From Clostridia bacterium (GTDB taxonomy: Bacteria > Bacillota > Clostridia > UBA1381), in assembly GCA_008668455.1 (NCBI GenBank), contig RQCD01000140.1, forward strand, positions 1-8,774: 8,774 nt of DNA, given 5' to 3'. The notes under the pieces are model-generated. The model saw only the letters and a program-made list of their open reading frames with translations, did no database searches and had not been told where the DNA came from. Positions 1 through 6,713 of this stretch are shown one piece after another (position 1 is the stretch's first letter; every line of letters starts with the position of its first letter). The position numbers and the translations under genes are program-made.

Positions 1-447
1 GCTGTCACCCTCTATTTCATCTCCGGTTTTTAAATTAAACCGCCGGATCTGTGTGGGAGAAACATACACATCCTGCTCACTCGGACGGTAATTTTCAAAG
101 CGCAGAAATCCGAACCCCTCTGCCATCACGTCTAAAACACCCTTGACCGATACGACGTCATTCGGACGCTGCCGGGGCGGACGTGCTGTCTGCACAGCTG
201 CTCTTACCGACTGACATCTGCCCGGAACAACCGACCGGACGTGTACCTTTGGTGCGGTCTGCGCCTCCTCTATTTCAGCTTCCTCCGGGAGCTTTCGCTC
301 CGGCTTTTTCTGCTCCGCGCGTTTTTCCCGGATCTTTGCAATAATTTCATCCTTTTTCAAAGTGGAAATCTTTGTAATTCCCAGGCCTGTTGCAATTTGC
401 TTTAATTCTTCTTTTGTTTGTCTTTCTAACGCAATTCCATCCTGCAT
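1..447 (-). CDS. rho: Transcription termination factor Rho, N-terminal part (cut by window edge)
   Basis: This is the first 149 codons of Rho, the hexameric RNA-dependent ATPase that ends transcription; the ATPase core lies beyond the left edge. I translated it by hand. Residues about 8-43 form a Rho_N (SAP-like) helical domain (TKEELKQIATGLGI, then LKKDEIIAKI). Residues about 44-98 are a charged, then Arg/Pro/Gln-rich linker, as in many Gram-positive Rho proteins. From residue 101 the cold-shock/OB RNA-binding domain begins, with the RNP1-like motif GFGFLRF (111-117) followed by DVYVSPTQIRRF (126-137), a very characteristic Rho signature. The ATG at 447-445 is preceded by AAAGGA (463-458), ten bases upstream. 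That site can pair into a leader hairpin (separate entry). Rho lies 161 bases after ilvD on the same strand, so it may be read through from the upstream operon or have its own promoter. No frameshift is visible. Identification is firm; the 3' end is missing. Confidence 0.95.
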   Translation of the reverse strand, partial: MQDGIALERQTKEELKQIATGLGITKISTLKKDEIIAKIREKRAEQKKPERKLPEEAEIEEAQTAPKVHVRSVVPGRCQSVRAAVQTARPPRQRPNDVVSVKGVLDVMAEGFGFLRFENYRPSEQDVYVSPTQIRRFNLKTGDEIEGDS

Positions 448-457
448 TTTCTTCGTT

Positions 458-509
458 TCCTTTCTGTCTGCAAAATTTTTATAAGCCGCCTTTTGCAGAC
501 AAAAAAGGA
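458..509 (-). promoter_or_regulatory. Rho leader hairpin that covers the rho Shine-Dalgarno site
   Basis: On the minus strand, GTCTGCAAAA (500-491) and TTTTGCAGAC (475-466) form a perfect 10-bp inverted repeat around a 15-base loop. The stem can be extended outward: TCCTTTTTT (509-501) pairs with AGAAAGGA (465-458) with one G-U wobble and one bulged U. That gives about 18 base pairs that include AAAGGA, the rho ribosome binding site. No U-run follows on the minus strand, where AGAAAGG comes next, and on the plus strand AAAAAA follows, so it is not an intrinsic terminator in either direction. My inference is that it controls translation of rho. Rho autoregulation through its leader is known in other bacteria, but this structure has not been tested. 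Confidence 0.6.
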
Positions 510-533
510 GACTAAATGGAAAAATCAGATGCT

Positions 534-601
534 AAAAAATTGAAATGACGGGGATGTCAAAAAAGGTACAAGCCGTTTTGCGTTCTTTTTTTGCATCCCG
601 T
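534..601 (-). terminator. Possible weak intrinsic terminator after ilvD
   Basis: Starting eight bases after the ilvD stop codon, ACGGGATG (601-594) pairs with CATCCCCGT (556-548) with one bulged C. The stem continues inward through CAAAAAAAG (593-585) with CTTTTTTG (565-558), leaving a loop of about 19 bases. A run of six U residues (539-534) begins eight bases past the base of the stem. The hairpin is real on paper, but the U-run is too far from the stem for a classic terminator. It could be a partial terminator that lets some transcripts through to rho, or part of the rho leader. Confidence 0.35.
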
Positions 602-608
602 TAATAAA

Positions 609-2267
609 TTAATCATTTTTCAGAATTGCTCCGGTCATGCCGGAGGATACTAATTTCGCATAGCGCGCAAGATAACCGGTTTTGATTTTAACATCCTCCG
701 GCTTCCATACCTCTCTGCGCTTTTTAAGTTCTTCATCCGATAAGTGTACTTTTAAAATATTCTTGGGAATGTTGATTTCAATGATGTCGCCGTCCTGCAA
801 AAGTCCGATTGTGCCGTCCTCTGCCGCCTCCGGAGAAACATGTCCGATTGCCGCACCGCGTGTTGCTCCGGAGAATCGTCCGTCCGTAATCAGTGCAACA
901 TCCTTATCCAGACCCATGCCGCAGATTGCCGAGGTCGGAGAAAGCATTTCACGCATACCCGGTCCGCCCTTTGGCCCTTCATAACGGATCACAACGACAT
1001 CACCCTTTTGAATCTTGCCGTCATAGATTGCCCGGATGGCTTCATCTTCGCTGTTAAAGACCCTTGCAGGCCCTTCATGTACCAGCATTTCCTCTGCTAC
1101 TGCACTTCGTTTCACCACCGCGCCGTCCGGCGCTAAATTACCCTTTAGCACCGCAATACCGCCGGTTTTGGAATAGGGATGATCAATCGGGCGAATCACC
1201 TCCGGATCGGTTGCTTTACAGTCTTTAATATTTTCTCCGACTGTCTTTCCGGTAACGGTTGGAAGATCACAGATTAAAAGCTCCTTTAATTCATGCATGA
1301 CTGCCATTACTCCGCCGGCAGCATATAAATCCTGCACATGATGCACCCCGGCAGGCGCTAAATGGCACAAATTCGGAGTTTTTTCCGAAATCTCATTTGC
1401 CTGATCCATACTAAGCGCCACTCCTGCCTCATGCGCAATTGCCGGCAGATGCAGCATGGAATTGGTGGAGCAGCCCAGCGCCATATCCACCCGGAGCGCA
1501 TTATAAAAAGCCTTTTCCGTCATAATATCACGCGGCTTCACATCCTGCTCTAAAAGCTTCATAATCTGCATACCGGTTTTTTTTGCAAGCCGCAGACGTT
1601 CAGAATAAACTGCCGGAATTGTTCCATTCCCTGGCAATGCCATACCTAATGCCTCGGTCAGACAGTTCATAGAATTTGCCGTAAACATTCCGGAGCAGCT
1701 GCCGCAGGTTGGGCAGGACATATCCTCAAATCCCCGCAGTTCATCCTCTCCGAGTGTTCCGGCGCAATATGCTCCGACTGCCTCAAAGTTCGTGTTCAGA
1801 TCGCGCCATTTTCCTTTGTAATTGACCGAAAGCATCGGTCCTCCGCTGACCACGATTGCCGGCTTATTCAGTCTTGCCGCTGCCATCAGCATTGCCGGAA
1901 CAATTTTATCACAGTTCGGAATCAGCACTAACGCGTCAAAACCGTGCGCCATTGTCATGGATTCGATGCTGTCTGCAATCAGTTCCCTGGATGCCAGAGA
2001 GTATTTCATGCCGACATGTCCCATTGCAATGCCGTCGCAAATGCCGATTGCCGGAAACTCGATCGGTGTACCGCCGGCAATCCGGACGCCTGCCTTGACC
2101 GCCTCTGCAATTTTATCCAGGTGCATATGCCCCGGAATGATTTCATTCTTCGCACATACCACCCCGATAAACGGCCGGCTGATTTCCTCCTCTGTTAAGC
2201 CTAACGCTTTCATTAATGCGCGGTGCGCTGTCCGCTCCACGCCCTTTTTCACAAGATCACTATACAT
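609..2267 (-). CDS. ilvD: Dihydroxy-acid dehydratase
   Basis: IlvD dehydrates 2,3-dihydroxy-isovalerate and 2,3-dihydroxy-3-methylvalerate to the 2-keto acids that precede valine, leucine and isoleucine, in the cytoplasm. The 552 residues match the usual full length. Family motifs are clear: CDGIAMGH (77-84), SRELIADS (93-100), NCDKIVP (118-124, with C119 a cluster ligand and K121 the usual carbamylated lysine), CPTCGSCSGMFTANSMNC starting at 185 (C191 a ligand), RYEGPKGGPGM near the C-terminus, and DGRFSGAT (462-469, S466 the likely catalytic base). The N-terminal motif is PGHMHL (45-50), as in the oxygen-sensitive [4Fe-4S] enzyme of E. coli, not the PCN-type motif of [2Fe-2S] enzymes. The relative Edd (6-phosphogluconate dehydratase) is less likely given this length and match. 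The ATG follows AAGGAGG (2281-2275) at seven bases, 16 bases after the cvpA-like gene. No other ilv or leu gene is in the window, and no leader peptide or T-box precedes it. Confidence 0.97.
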   Translation of the reverse strand: MYSDLVKKGVERTAHRALMKALGLTEEEISRPFIGVVCAKNEIIPGHMHLDKIAEAVKAGVRIAGGTPIEFPAIGICDGIAMGHVGMKYSLASRELIADSIESMTMAHGFDALVLIPNCDKIVPAMLMAAARLNKPAIVVSGGPMLSVNYKGKWRDLNTNFEAVGAYCAGTLGEDELRGFEDMSCPTCGSCSGMFTANSMNCLTEALGMALPGNGTIPAVYSERLRLAKKTGMQIMKLLEQDVKPRDIMTEKAFYNALRVDMALGCSTNSMLHLPAIAHEAGVALSMDQANEISEKTPNLCHLAPAGVHHVQDLYAAGGVMAVMHELKELLICDLPTVTGKTVGENIKDCKATDPEVIRPIDHPYSKTGGIAVLKGNLAPDGAVVKRSAVAEEMLVHEGPARVFNSEDEAIRAIYDGKIQKGDVVVIRYEGPKGGPGMREMLSPTSAICGMGLDKDVALITDGRFSGATRGAAIGHVSPEAAEDGTIGLLQDGDIIEINIPKNILKVHLSDEELKKRREVWKPEDVKIKTGYLARYAKLVSSGMTGAILKND

Positions 2268-2283
2268 GCGAATTCCTCCTTTG

Positions 2284-2991
2284 TCAATTCAGAAATATTG
2301 TCATCAAAAGATTGTTCTGATAAAAATATTTCACAAGATATGTCTGATTGATCACTTCATTCAAATGCTCCGCACTTTTCACCGGAGTCAGGAGCATCAC
2401 CAGTGCACAGACAAGATATACTGCCAGCAATGCATTGACTGCCCCCATCACAATTCCCAGCGCTTTATTGAAAAAGCGCAGAACCGGGAGCTTTGCCATG
2501 GACTGCAAAAGCAAAAACAGCAGATACAGCCCCAAACGAACCAATAAAAACAAAAGTACGATTGACACAAGCTGCAAAATCACCGAGCTGACCATATCGG
2601 TCAGACTGTCTGCCACACTTATTTTGAGTGTTTCAAAATTTTCGCTTTGCTGGCGGATCATCTGATTTAAAAATTTATGTAAAAAGTCCGGAAGCGGAAG
2701 TGCGTTCGCCGCTGCCTCCAGTCCGCTTTCGTCCGACTGTGCATTTTTAACCTCCGGATTTTCCTCCATAGAGGTCCGCACACTCAAAGAAACCTTCTCC
2801 TGCACCAGATCCCCCAGAGACGATTGCTCCAAATATTCCTGAAACGGTATTTGGAATGCAAACACCAGAAGAATGGTAATAATCGTTGCCAAAGCATGAT
2901 AAGATGCCTTTAAAAAACCCTTTTTCATCGAAATCCAGACAATTACCGTAATCACGACCAAGAGAATCACATCTAAAAACCAATAATGCAT
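2284..2991 (-). CDS. CvpA-family membrane protein
   Basis: A 235-residue polytopic membrane protein of the CvpA (colicin V production) type. Predicted membrane segments by eye are at about 6-22, 32-49, 134-163 (long and leucine-rich, perhaps one long or two close helices) and 178-203. The stretch RFFNKALGIVMGAVNALLAVYLV (about 173-195) resembles the conserved C-terminal CvpA block of a Gly-rich helix after a short amphipathic segment. An acidic, soluble loop (about 50-130) separates the two hydrophobic halves, longer than in the short CvpA proteins. In E. coli CvpA is needed for colicin V production and purF expression; in Clostridia the role is not settled. The ATG follows GGAGGG (3002-2997) at five bases. 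The gene sits 20 bases after the DUF5711-like gene and 16 before ilvD, so it is co-transcribed with them. Family call by pattern, no search run. Confidence 0.8.
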   Translation of the reverse strand: MHYWFLDVILLVVITVIVWISMKKGFLKASYHALATIITILLVFAFQIPFQEYLEQSSLGDLVQEKVSLSVRTSMEENPEVKNAQSDESGLEAAANALPLPDFLHKFLNQMIRQQSENFETLKISVADSLTDMVSSVILQLVSIVLLFLLVRLGLYLLFLLLQSMAKLPVLRFFNKALGIVMGAVNALLAVYLVCALVMLLTPVKSAEHLNEVINQTYLVKYFYQNNLLMTIFLN

Positions 2992-3011
2992 AAAATCCCT
3001 CCGTAGCTTTT

Positions 3012-4298
3012 TTAAAACCTGATAAACTCCAATCCCGAGCTATACACTGCCATCAGCTCGTCCGGTGCGATTAAAAGAATACCCTTTAAATCACGGCTGC
3101 AAAGATACCGTTTGACATCCTTGCCGGAAAAGGAGGTATAAATAATTTCTCTCCCATCATTATATGCAAGATACCCCGAGGATAAGTCCACAAAATCGGG
3201 AAGTGTTTTCGCGGAGAGTGTGGTACGCTCACCGCCGCGGTTATTCAGCACCAAAAGCTTGGCTGCATTGTCCTGATCTAAAACGCACAGCTTGTGCCCG
3301 TCTGTCTCCAGAATATACCGGTTAAGCGTTTTTCCGTCAAAGCTGGTCTGCCAGTTGGTTTCACCCTTAGTATTCAGGCTCATAATCTGATTGTCTCCAA
3401 CGGCTGTCAGCTGCTCTCCGGCAAATTTGATATCAAACAGAATGGTGTCCTCAAAGGATACCGATGCATAGCTTTCCGCCTCGGTCAGATGAAAGAAGGA
3501 TATTTTCGTGTTTACACTGTTTTCTGTTTCTAAGAGCGACACGGCAAGAGTTCTGGACGAGGGCGAAATATCCGCATCTAAAATTGCGTAAGAGCCGGAG
3601 TTCCAACAGAATACCTCCTTTGATTTTTTATTATAAACCGTTACCGTGCCGCGGTAGTGATCTTTTTCTGCAATCAGCACCGTATCGCCGTGTTCCGAAA
3701 CACTCGCTGATACAATCGGTGCGTCTGTGGTCTGTTCATACAGCATTTTCTTCCCGGAAAACAGGTAAAAATGCGTGCCGCCGCGCTCGGCAACTAAAAT
3801 ATAGTTCTTTGCTGTTTTTAAAATCGGCTGTTTTGCCTGTATCTCCTTGCTCCATTCCAGCGATCCGTCCTTCCGGTAGCAGGAAAGCGCCGTTTCCGCT
3901 GCACACAAAACCTTTCCCTCATATGCCGCATAGCCTGCGGTATAGGCATTTTTTTGTGCGACAATATTGGAGGTTACTGTTCCGGCTGTCTGCGGTGTTG
4001 CAGTCGGCAGGCCGGATTCCTGCGGCGCTTCTGTTTCTCCGCTCTCCTCTGCCTGCTGCTTTTCTAAAATTGCAAGTTTTTCCTCGGTAGTTAAGGGGCG
4101 CGGCGTCTGATTCAGAAAATTCTCAATCGGTTCGGGGAATTTCCAGGAGAACATCTCCTCCAGTCCCTTGACATTTCTCCGGAAATTTGTTCCGTAGTTT
4201 TCAATAAAATCAATCTTCACACCCGACGCCGCCACGGCAAAAATTCCGACAGTAATCAGGCTCAGAATCAGAAGAAGGATACTCCGTTTATTCTTCAT
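3012..4298 (-). CDS. Membrane-anchored beta-propeller-like protein (DUF5711-like)
   Basis: A 428-residue protein with a basic start (MKNKR), one hydrophobic segment (about 6-25) and no lipobox cysteine, so it is probably a type II anchored protein with its bulk outside the membrane. Residues about 65-110 are a flexible Glu/Gln/Thr/Pro-rich linker. From about 113 to the end runs a series of beta-rich repeats with the rhythm of a WD40/PQQ-like propeller, for example KVLCAAETALSCYRKDGSLEW, NYILVAERGGTHFYLFSG, EQLTAVGDNQIMSLNTKGETNW and HKLCVLDQDNAAKLLVLNN. This architecture and the neighbouring cvpA-like gene match what I recall of DUF5711 proteins of Clostridia, whose function is unknown. The start overlaps the end of truA by 11 bases and has only a weak ribosome binding site (AGG, seven bases upstream), suggesting translational coupling to truA. 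A role in sensing or scaffolding at the envelope is possible but unsupported. Confidence 0.7.
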   Translation of the reverse strand: MKNKRSILLLILSLITVGIFAVAASGVKIDFIENYGTNFRRNVKGLEEMFSWKFPEPIENFLNQTPRPLTTEEKLAILEKQQAEESGETEAPQESGLPTATPQTAGTVTSNIVAQKNAYTAGYAAYEGKVLCAAETALSCYRKDGSLEWSKEIQAKQPILKTAKNYILVAERGGTHFYLFSGKKMLYEQTTDAPIVSASVSEHGDTVLIAEKDHYRGTVTVYNKKSKEVFCWNSGSYAILDADISPSSRTLAVSLLETENSVNTKISFFHLTEAESYASVSFEDTILFDIKFAGEQLTAVGDNQIMSLNTKGETNWQTSFDGKTLNRYILETDGHKLCVLDQDNAAKLLVLNNRGGERTTLSAKTLPDFVDLSSGYLAYNDGREIIYTSFSGKDVKRYLCSRDLKGILLIAPDELMAVYSSGLEFIRF

Positions 4299-5031
4299 AA
4301 TAAACCTGCGATAAAACTAGTCCCTCCGGGGGCGCGGTGCTCCCGGCACGGTTTCGGTCACAGGATGCAATAATCTCCGGCATATCCTCTGCACGAAGCT
4401 TTCCGCACCCCACAAAAACAAGCGTTCCGGCAATAATCCGCACCATGTTATATAAAAATCCGTTTCCAATGGTATCAATCACAATCTGACTGCCGTTTCG
4501 GAAAACATTCAGTTCATAAATCGTCCTCACCGTTGTTTTTACCGAAAAACCGCTGGATGCAAAGCCAATAAAATCGTGCGTTCCTAAAAATGCGCCTGCT
4601 GCTCTCTGCATTTGTGAAAGCTCCAGCGCCGGACGAAAATGCCAGGAATACGGCTTTAAAAATACATCCGGGAAATCGGAATTCTGAATATAATAAGTAT
4701 AGCGTTTCTTTTTTGCACTCTTTTTTGCGTGAAAATTCTCCTCTGCATCCTCTGCGAGGTAGCAACAGATACCCTCCTTGGGAAGATGGGCATTAATGGC
4801 GCGCGAAAATTTTTCTGCCGGAATGCCTGAATTTGTTTTAAAATTGCAGACATAGGCTTTTGCATGCACACCGCTGTCCGTTCTGCCGCATCCGATTAAA
4901 GAGACCTGCTCTCCGGTACAGCCATAGATCGCCTTTTCCACCGTTTCCTGCACGGTGACTGCGTTTTCCTGCCGCTGCCAGCCATGGTATCCGCCGCCGT
5001 CATATTGAAGTGTCAGCTTAATATTGCGCAC
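4288..5031 (-). CDS. truA: tRNA pseudouridine(38-40) synthase TruA
   Basis: TruA converts uridines 38, 39 and 40 of the tRNA anticodon arm to pseudouridine. The 247 residues are a normal full length. Visible signatures are the opening LTLQYDGGGYHGWQRQ (6-21), the catalytic motif GCGRTDSGVHA (47-57) with D52 as the nucleophile, FHAKKSAKKKRYTYYI (a basic strand), HDFIGFASSG, GNGFLYNMVRIIAGTLV and the closing TAPPEGLVL. The start codon is GTG (5031-5029), not ATG. It is placed by AGGAGG (5043-5038), six bases upstream, which overlaps the ecfT stop codon, and by the family's usual N-terminus. It lies ten bases after ecfT and overlaps the next gene by 11 bases. The ecfA1-ecfA2-ecfT-truA order is conserved in many Firmicutes, including Bacillus subtilis, where rplM and rpsI follow; here they do not. 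Confidence 0.97.
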   Translation of the reverse strand: MRNIKLTLQYDGGGYHGWQRQENAVTVQETVEKAIYGCTGEQVSLIGCGRTDSGVHAKAYVCNFKTNSGIPAEKFSRAINAHLPKEGICCYLAEDAEENFHAKKSAKKKRYTYYIQNSDFPDVFLKPYSWHFRPALELSQMQRAAGAFLGTHDFIGFASSGFSVKTTVRTIYELNVFRNGSQIVIDTIGNGFLYNMVRIIAGTLVFVGCGKLRAEDMPEIIASCDRNRAGSTAPPEGLVLSQVYYEE

Positions 5032-5037
5032 CTTTTT

Positions 5038-5043
5038 CCTCCT
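5038..5043 (-). promoter_or_regulatory. Ribosome binding site fixing the GTG start of truA
   Basis: A perfect AGGAGG lies six bases upstream of GTG at 5031-5029 and overlaps the TAG stop of ecfT. It makes the GTG the clear start and suggests that ribosomes ending ecfT restart on truA. Confidence 0.85.
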
Positions 5044-5860
5044 ATATCAAAAGCCAGCGATTTGCTGCGAACACAATCACAAAAAAAACAGCAAAGCTTC
5101 CGATTGCAATATAATCTATTTTAGTCATTTTCAATTCACGCATCCGCGTGCGGTTTGCACCGCCGTTATAACAGCGTGCATCCATTGCGGTTGCCAAATC
5201 GTCTGCGCGCCGGAATGCGCTGATAAACAACGGCACTAAAAGCGGAATCATTGCCTTGGTACGCTGGATCAGATTGCCGCTTTCAAAATCTGCGCCTCTT
5301 GCCGTCTGCGCCTTCATAATTTTTTCTGCCTCCTCCGCAAGCGTTGGAATAAAGCGGATTGCAATGGTCATCATCATCGCGATCTCGTGCGACGGTACAT
5401 GAAACCGGTCGAACGGGCGCAACAGACGTTCAATGCCATCCGTCAGCATCAAAGGAGCTGTAGTCAGCGTTAAAAGCGAGGAGGTAATCACCAAAAACAA
5501 CAGTCTTAAAAACATTAAAATCGCCGTTTTTAAGCCCTCATGCGTAATCGTGAAATGCCAGCGAAAAACCGGGAATGACACAAGCGTTTCCCCCGGAGTC
5601 AAGAACAAGTTAAAAATCATGGTCAGAACCAGGATTAAAAACATTGGCTTCAATCCGCGCAAAACAAATTTCACCGAAACCTGGCTCAAAGCCACCAGTC
5701 CAACTGTTGCCGCTCCGATGAAAAGATATGCCGACGGAGCATTCACCATAAAGAGCAGAACCAGATAAACGCATAAAAGCAGGATTTTTACTCTGGCGTC
5801 CATCCGATGCAAAACAGAGCCGGTGGGGATATATTGTCCGATTGTAATATCACTCAACAT
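5042..5860 (-). CDS. ecfT: Energy-coupling factor transporter transmembrane protein EcfT
   Basis: EcfT is the membrane scaffold that couples the two ATPases to a substrate-binding S subunit. The 272 residues are full length. Hydrophobic segments lie at about 25-39, 43-58, 72-88, 112-134 and a C-terminal one at about 250-270. The long cytoplasmic coupling helices carry the two family motifs: ARG (187-189, in TARGADF) and ARC (228-230, in DARCY), whose arginines contact the ATPase grooves. The opening GQYIPTGSVLHRMDARVKI is also typical. The ATG overlaps the end of ecfA2 by 11 bases and follows AGGGGG with eight bases of spacing. With no S gene nearby, this looks like a shared (group II) module. 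The related CbiQ is less likely given the paired ATPases and truA context. Confidence 0.95.
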   Translation of the reverse strand: MLSDITIGQYIPTGSVLHRMDARVKILLLCVYLVLLFMVNAPSAYLFIGAATVGLVALSQVSVKFVLRGLKPMFLILVLTMIFNLFLTPGETLVSFPVFRWHFTITHEGLKTAILMFLRLLFLVITSSLLTLTTAPLMLTDGIERLLRPFDRFHVPSHEIAMMMTIAIRFIPTLAEEAEKIMKAQTARGADFESGNLIQRTKAMIPLLVPLFISAFRRADDLATAMDARCYNGGANRTRMRELKMTKIDYIAIGSFAVFFVIVFAANRWLLI

Positions 5861-6713
5861 GCTGTCTGCCCCCTATCCTTTTTTGAATTGCCTCTACCGC
5901 TGCCGGAACGGTGTAAATATCATCCGGAAGCTCTGCCCCCTGCTGATTTAGCCTTAAAAAAAGCTCGGTAATCTGCGGAACGGACAGACCAATTTTCTTG
6001 AGCTGCTCCGCCTTGGAAAACACCTCCGGAACAGTTCCGGAAAGCGTCACACTTCCATGCTCCAGCACAAATACGTGCTCTGCAACCCTTGCAACATCCT
6101 CCATACTATGGGAAACCAGCAAGACGGTCATATCCGGATTTTTTTCGTGCAGCGTCATAAGCTGATTTAACAGCTGGTCTCTGCCGCGCGGATCCAGACC
6201 TGCGGTAGGCTCGTCCAGAATCAGAACGCGCGGCCGCATCGAAAGGACTCCGGCAATGGCTGCACGTCGTTTCTGTCCGCCGGATAATTCAAACGGAGAT
6301 TCCTCCAAAAGCTTTTCCGGCAATCCGACAAGCTCTGCCGCCTCATAGACGCGTTCCCGGATTTCCTCCTCGGACAGCTGCATATTGGTTGGTCCAAATG
6401 CAATATCCCGGTATACCGTTTCTTCAAACAGCTGATATTCCGGATACTGAAATACCAATCCCACCATGCGGCGGATTGCCTTTAAGTCAGTTTTCGGATC
6501 GCAGATTGGGATGCCATCTATGATGATCTCGCCGGAGGTCGGCTTGATTAACGCATTCAAATGCTGGATGAGGGTGGATTTTCCTGATCCGGTATGTCCG
6601 ATCAGCGCTGCAAAGTCGCCGGTTTGAATCGTCAGGCTAATATCCTTTAATGCCTGCTTTTCCCCCGGCATCCCCTGCTGATAGATATAATTTAAGTTCT
6701 TGATTTCAATCAT
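5850..6713 (-). CDS. ecfA2: Energy-coupling factor transporter ATPase EcfA2
   Basis: The second of the two ABC ATPases that power the ECF importer, acting at the cytoplasmic face as a heterodimer with EcfA1. The 287 residues carry all nucleotide-binding motifs: Walker A GHTGSGKST (39-47), Q-loop QYPEYQLF (from Q89), signature LSGGQKRR (143-150), Walker B VLILDEPT (D167, E168) and the switch histidine SHSMED (H202). The QYPEYQLFE form of the Q-loop and the GLDPRGRDQ D-loop are typical of EcfA2, while the neighbour has QNPDNQ. The C-terminal region (about 215-287) contains the VFSKAEQLKKIGLSVPQITEL segment seen in Ecf ATPases, used in dimer contacts. The ATG overlaps the stop of ecfA1 as ATGA, a standard coupling arrangement. 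It is the 11-base overlapping neighbour of ecfT. Confidence 0.95.
   Translation of the reverse strand: MIEIKNLNYIYQQGMPGEKQALKDISLTIQTGDFAALIGHTGSGKSTLIQHLNALIKPTSGEIIIDGIPICDPKTDLKAIRRMVGLVFQYPEYQLFEETVYRDIAFGPTNMQLSEEEIRERVYEAAELVGLPEKLLEESPFELSGGQKRRAAIAGVLSMRPRVLILDEPTAGLDPRGRDQLLNQLMTLHEKNPDMTVLLVSHSMEDVARVAEHVFVLEHGSVTLSGTVPEVFSKAEQLKKIGLSVPQITELFLRLNQQGAELPDDIYTVPAAVEAIQKRIGGRQHVE

Noticed and set aside
466..500. The inverted repeat before rho as an intrinsic terminator
   Set aside because: On the minus strand it is followed by AGAAAGG and on the plus strand by AAAAAAGG, so neither direction has a U-run after the stem.
532..560. A separate rho promoter built on TTGACA (560-555)
   Set aside because: At 16-18 bases downstream only TTTTAG or similar is found, which matches the -10 consensus at about three positions. 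The TTGACA is also inside a hairpin arm, which explains it as well.
1822..2547. A 241-codon plus-strand open frame
   Set aside because: It lies antisense across ilvD and the cvpA-like gene, both with clear family motifs. It has no convincing ribosome binding site and its translation has no recognisable domain.
3464..4090. A 208-codon plus-strand open frame rich in Ser, Arg and Leu
   Set aside because: It is a shadow of the DUF5711-like gene, whose own frame has a signal-anchor and regular repeats. Its odd composition is what a reversed frame gives.
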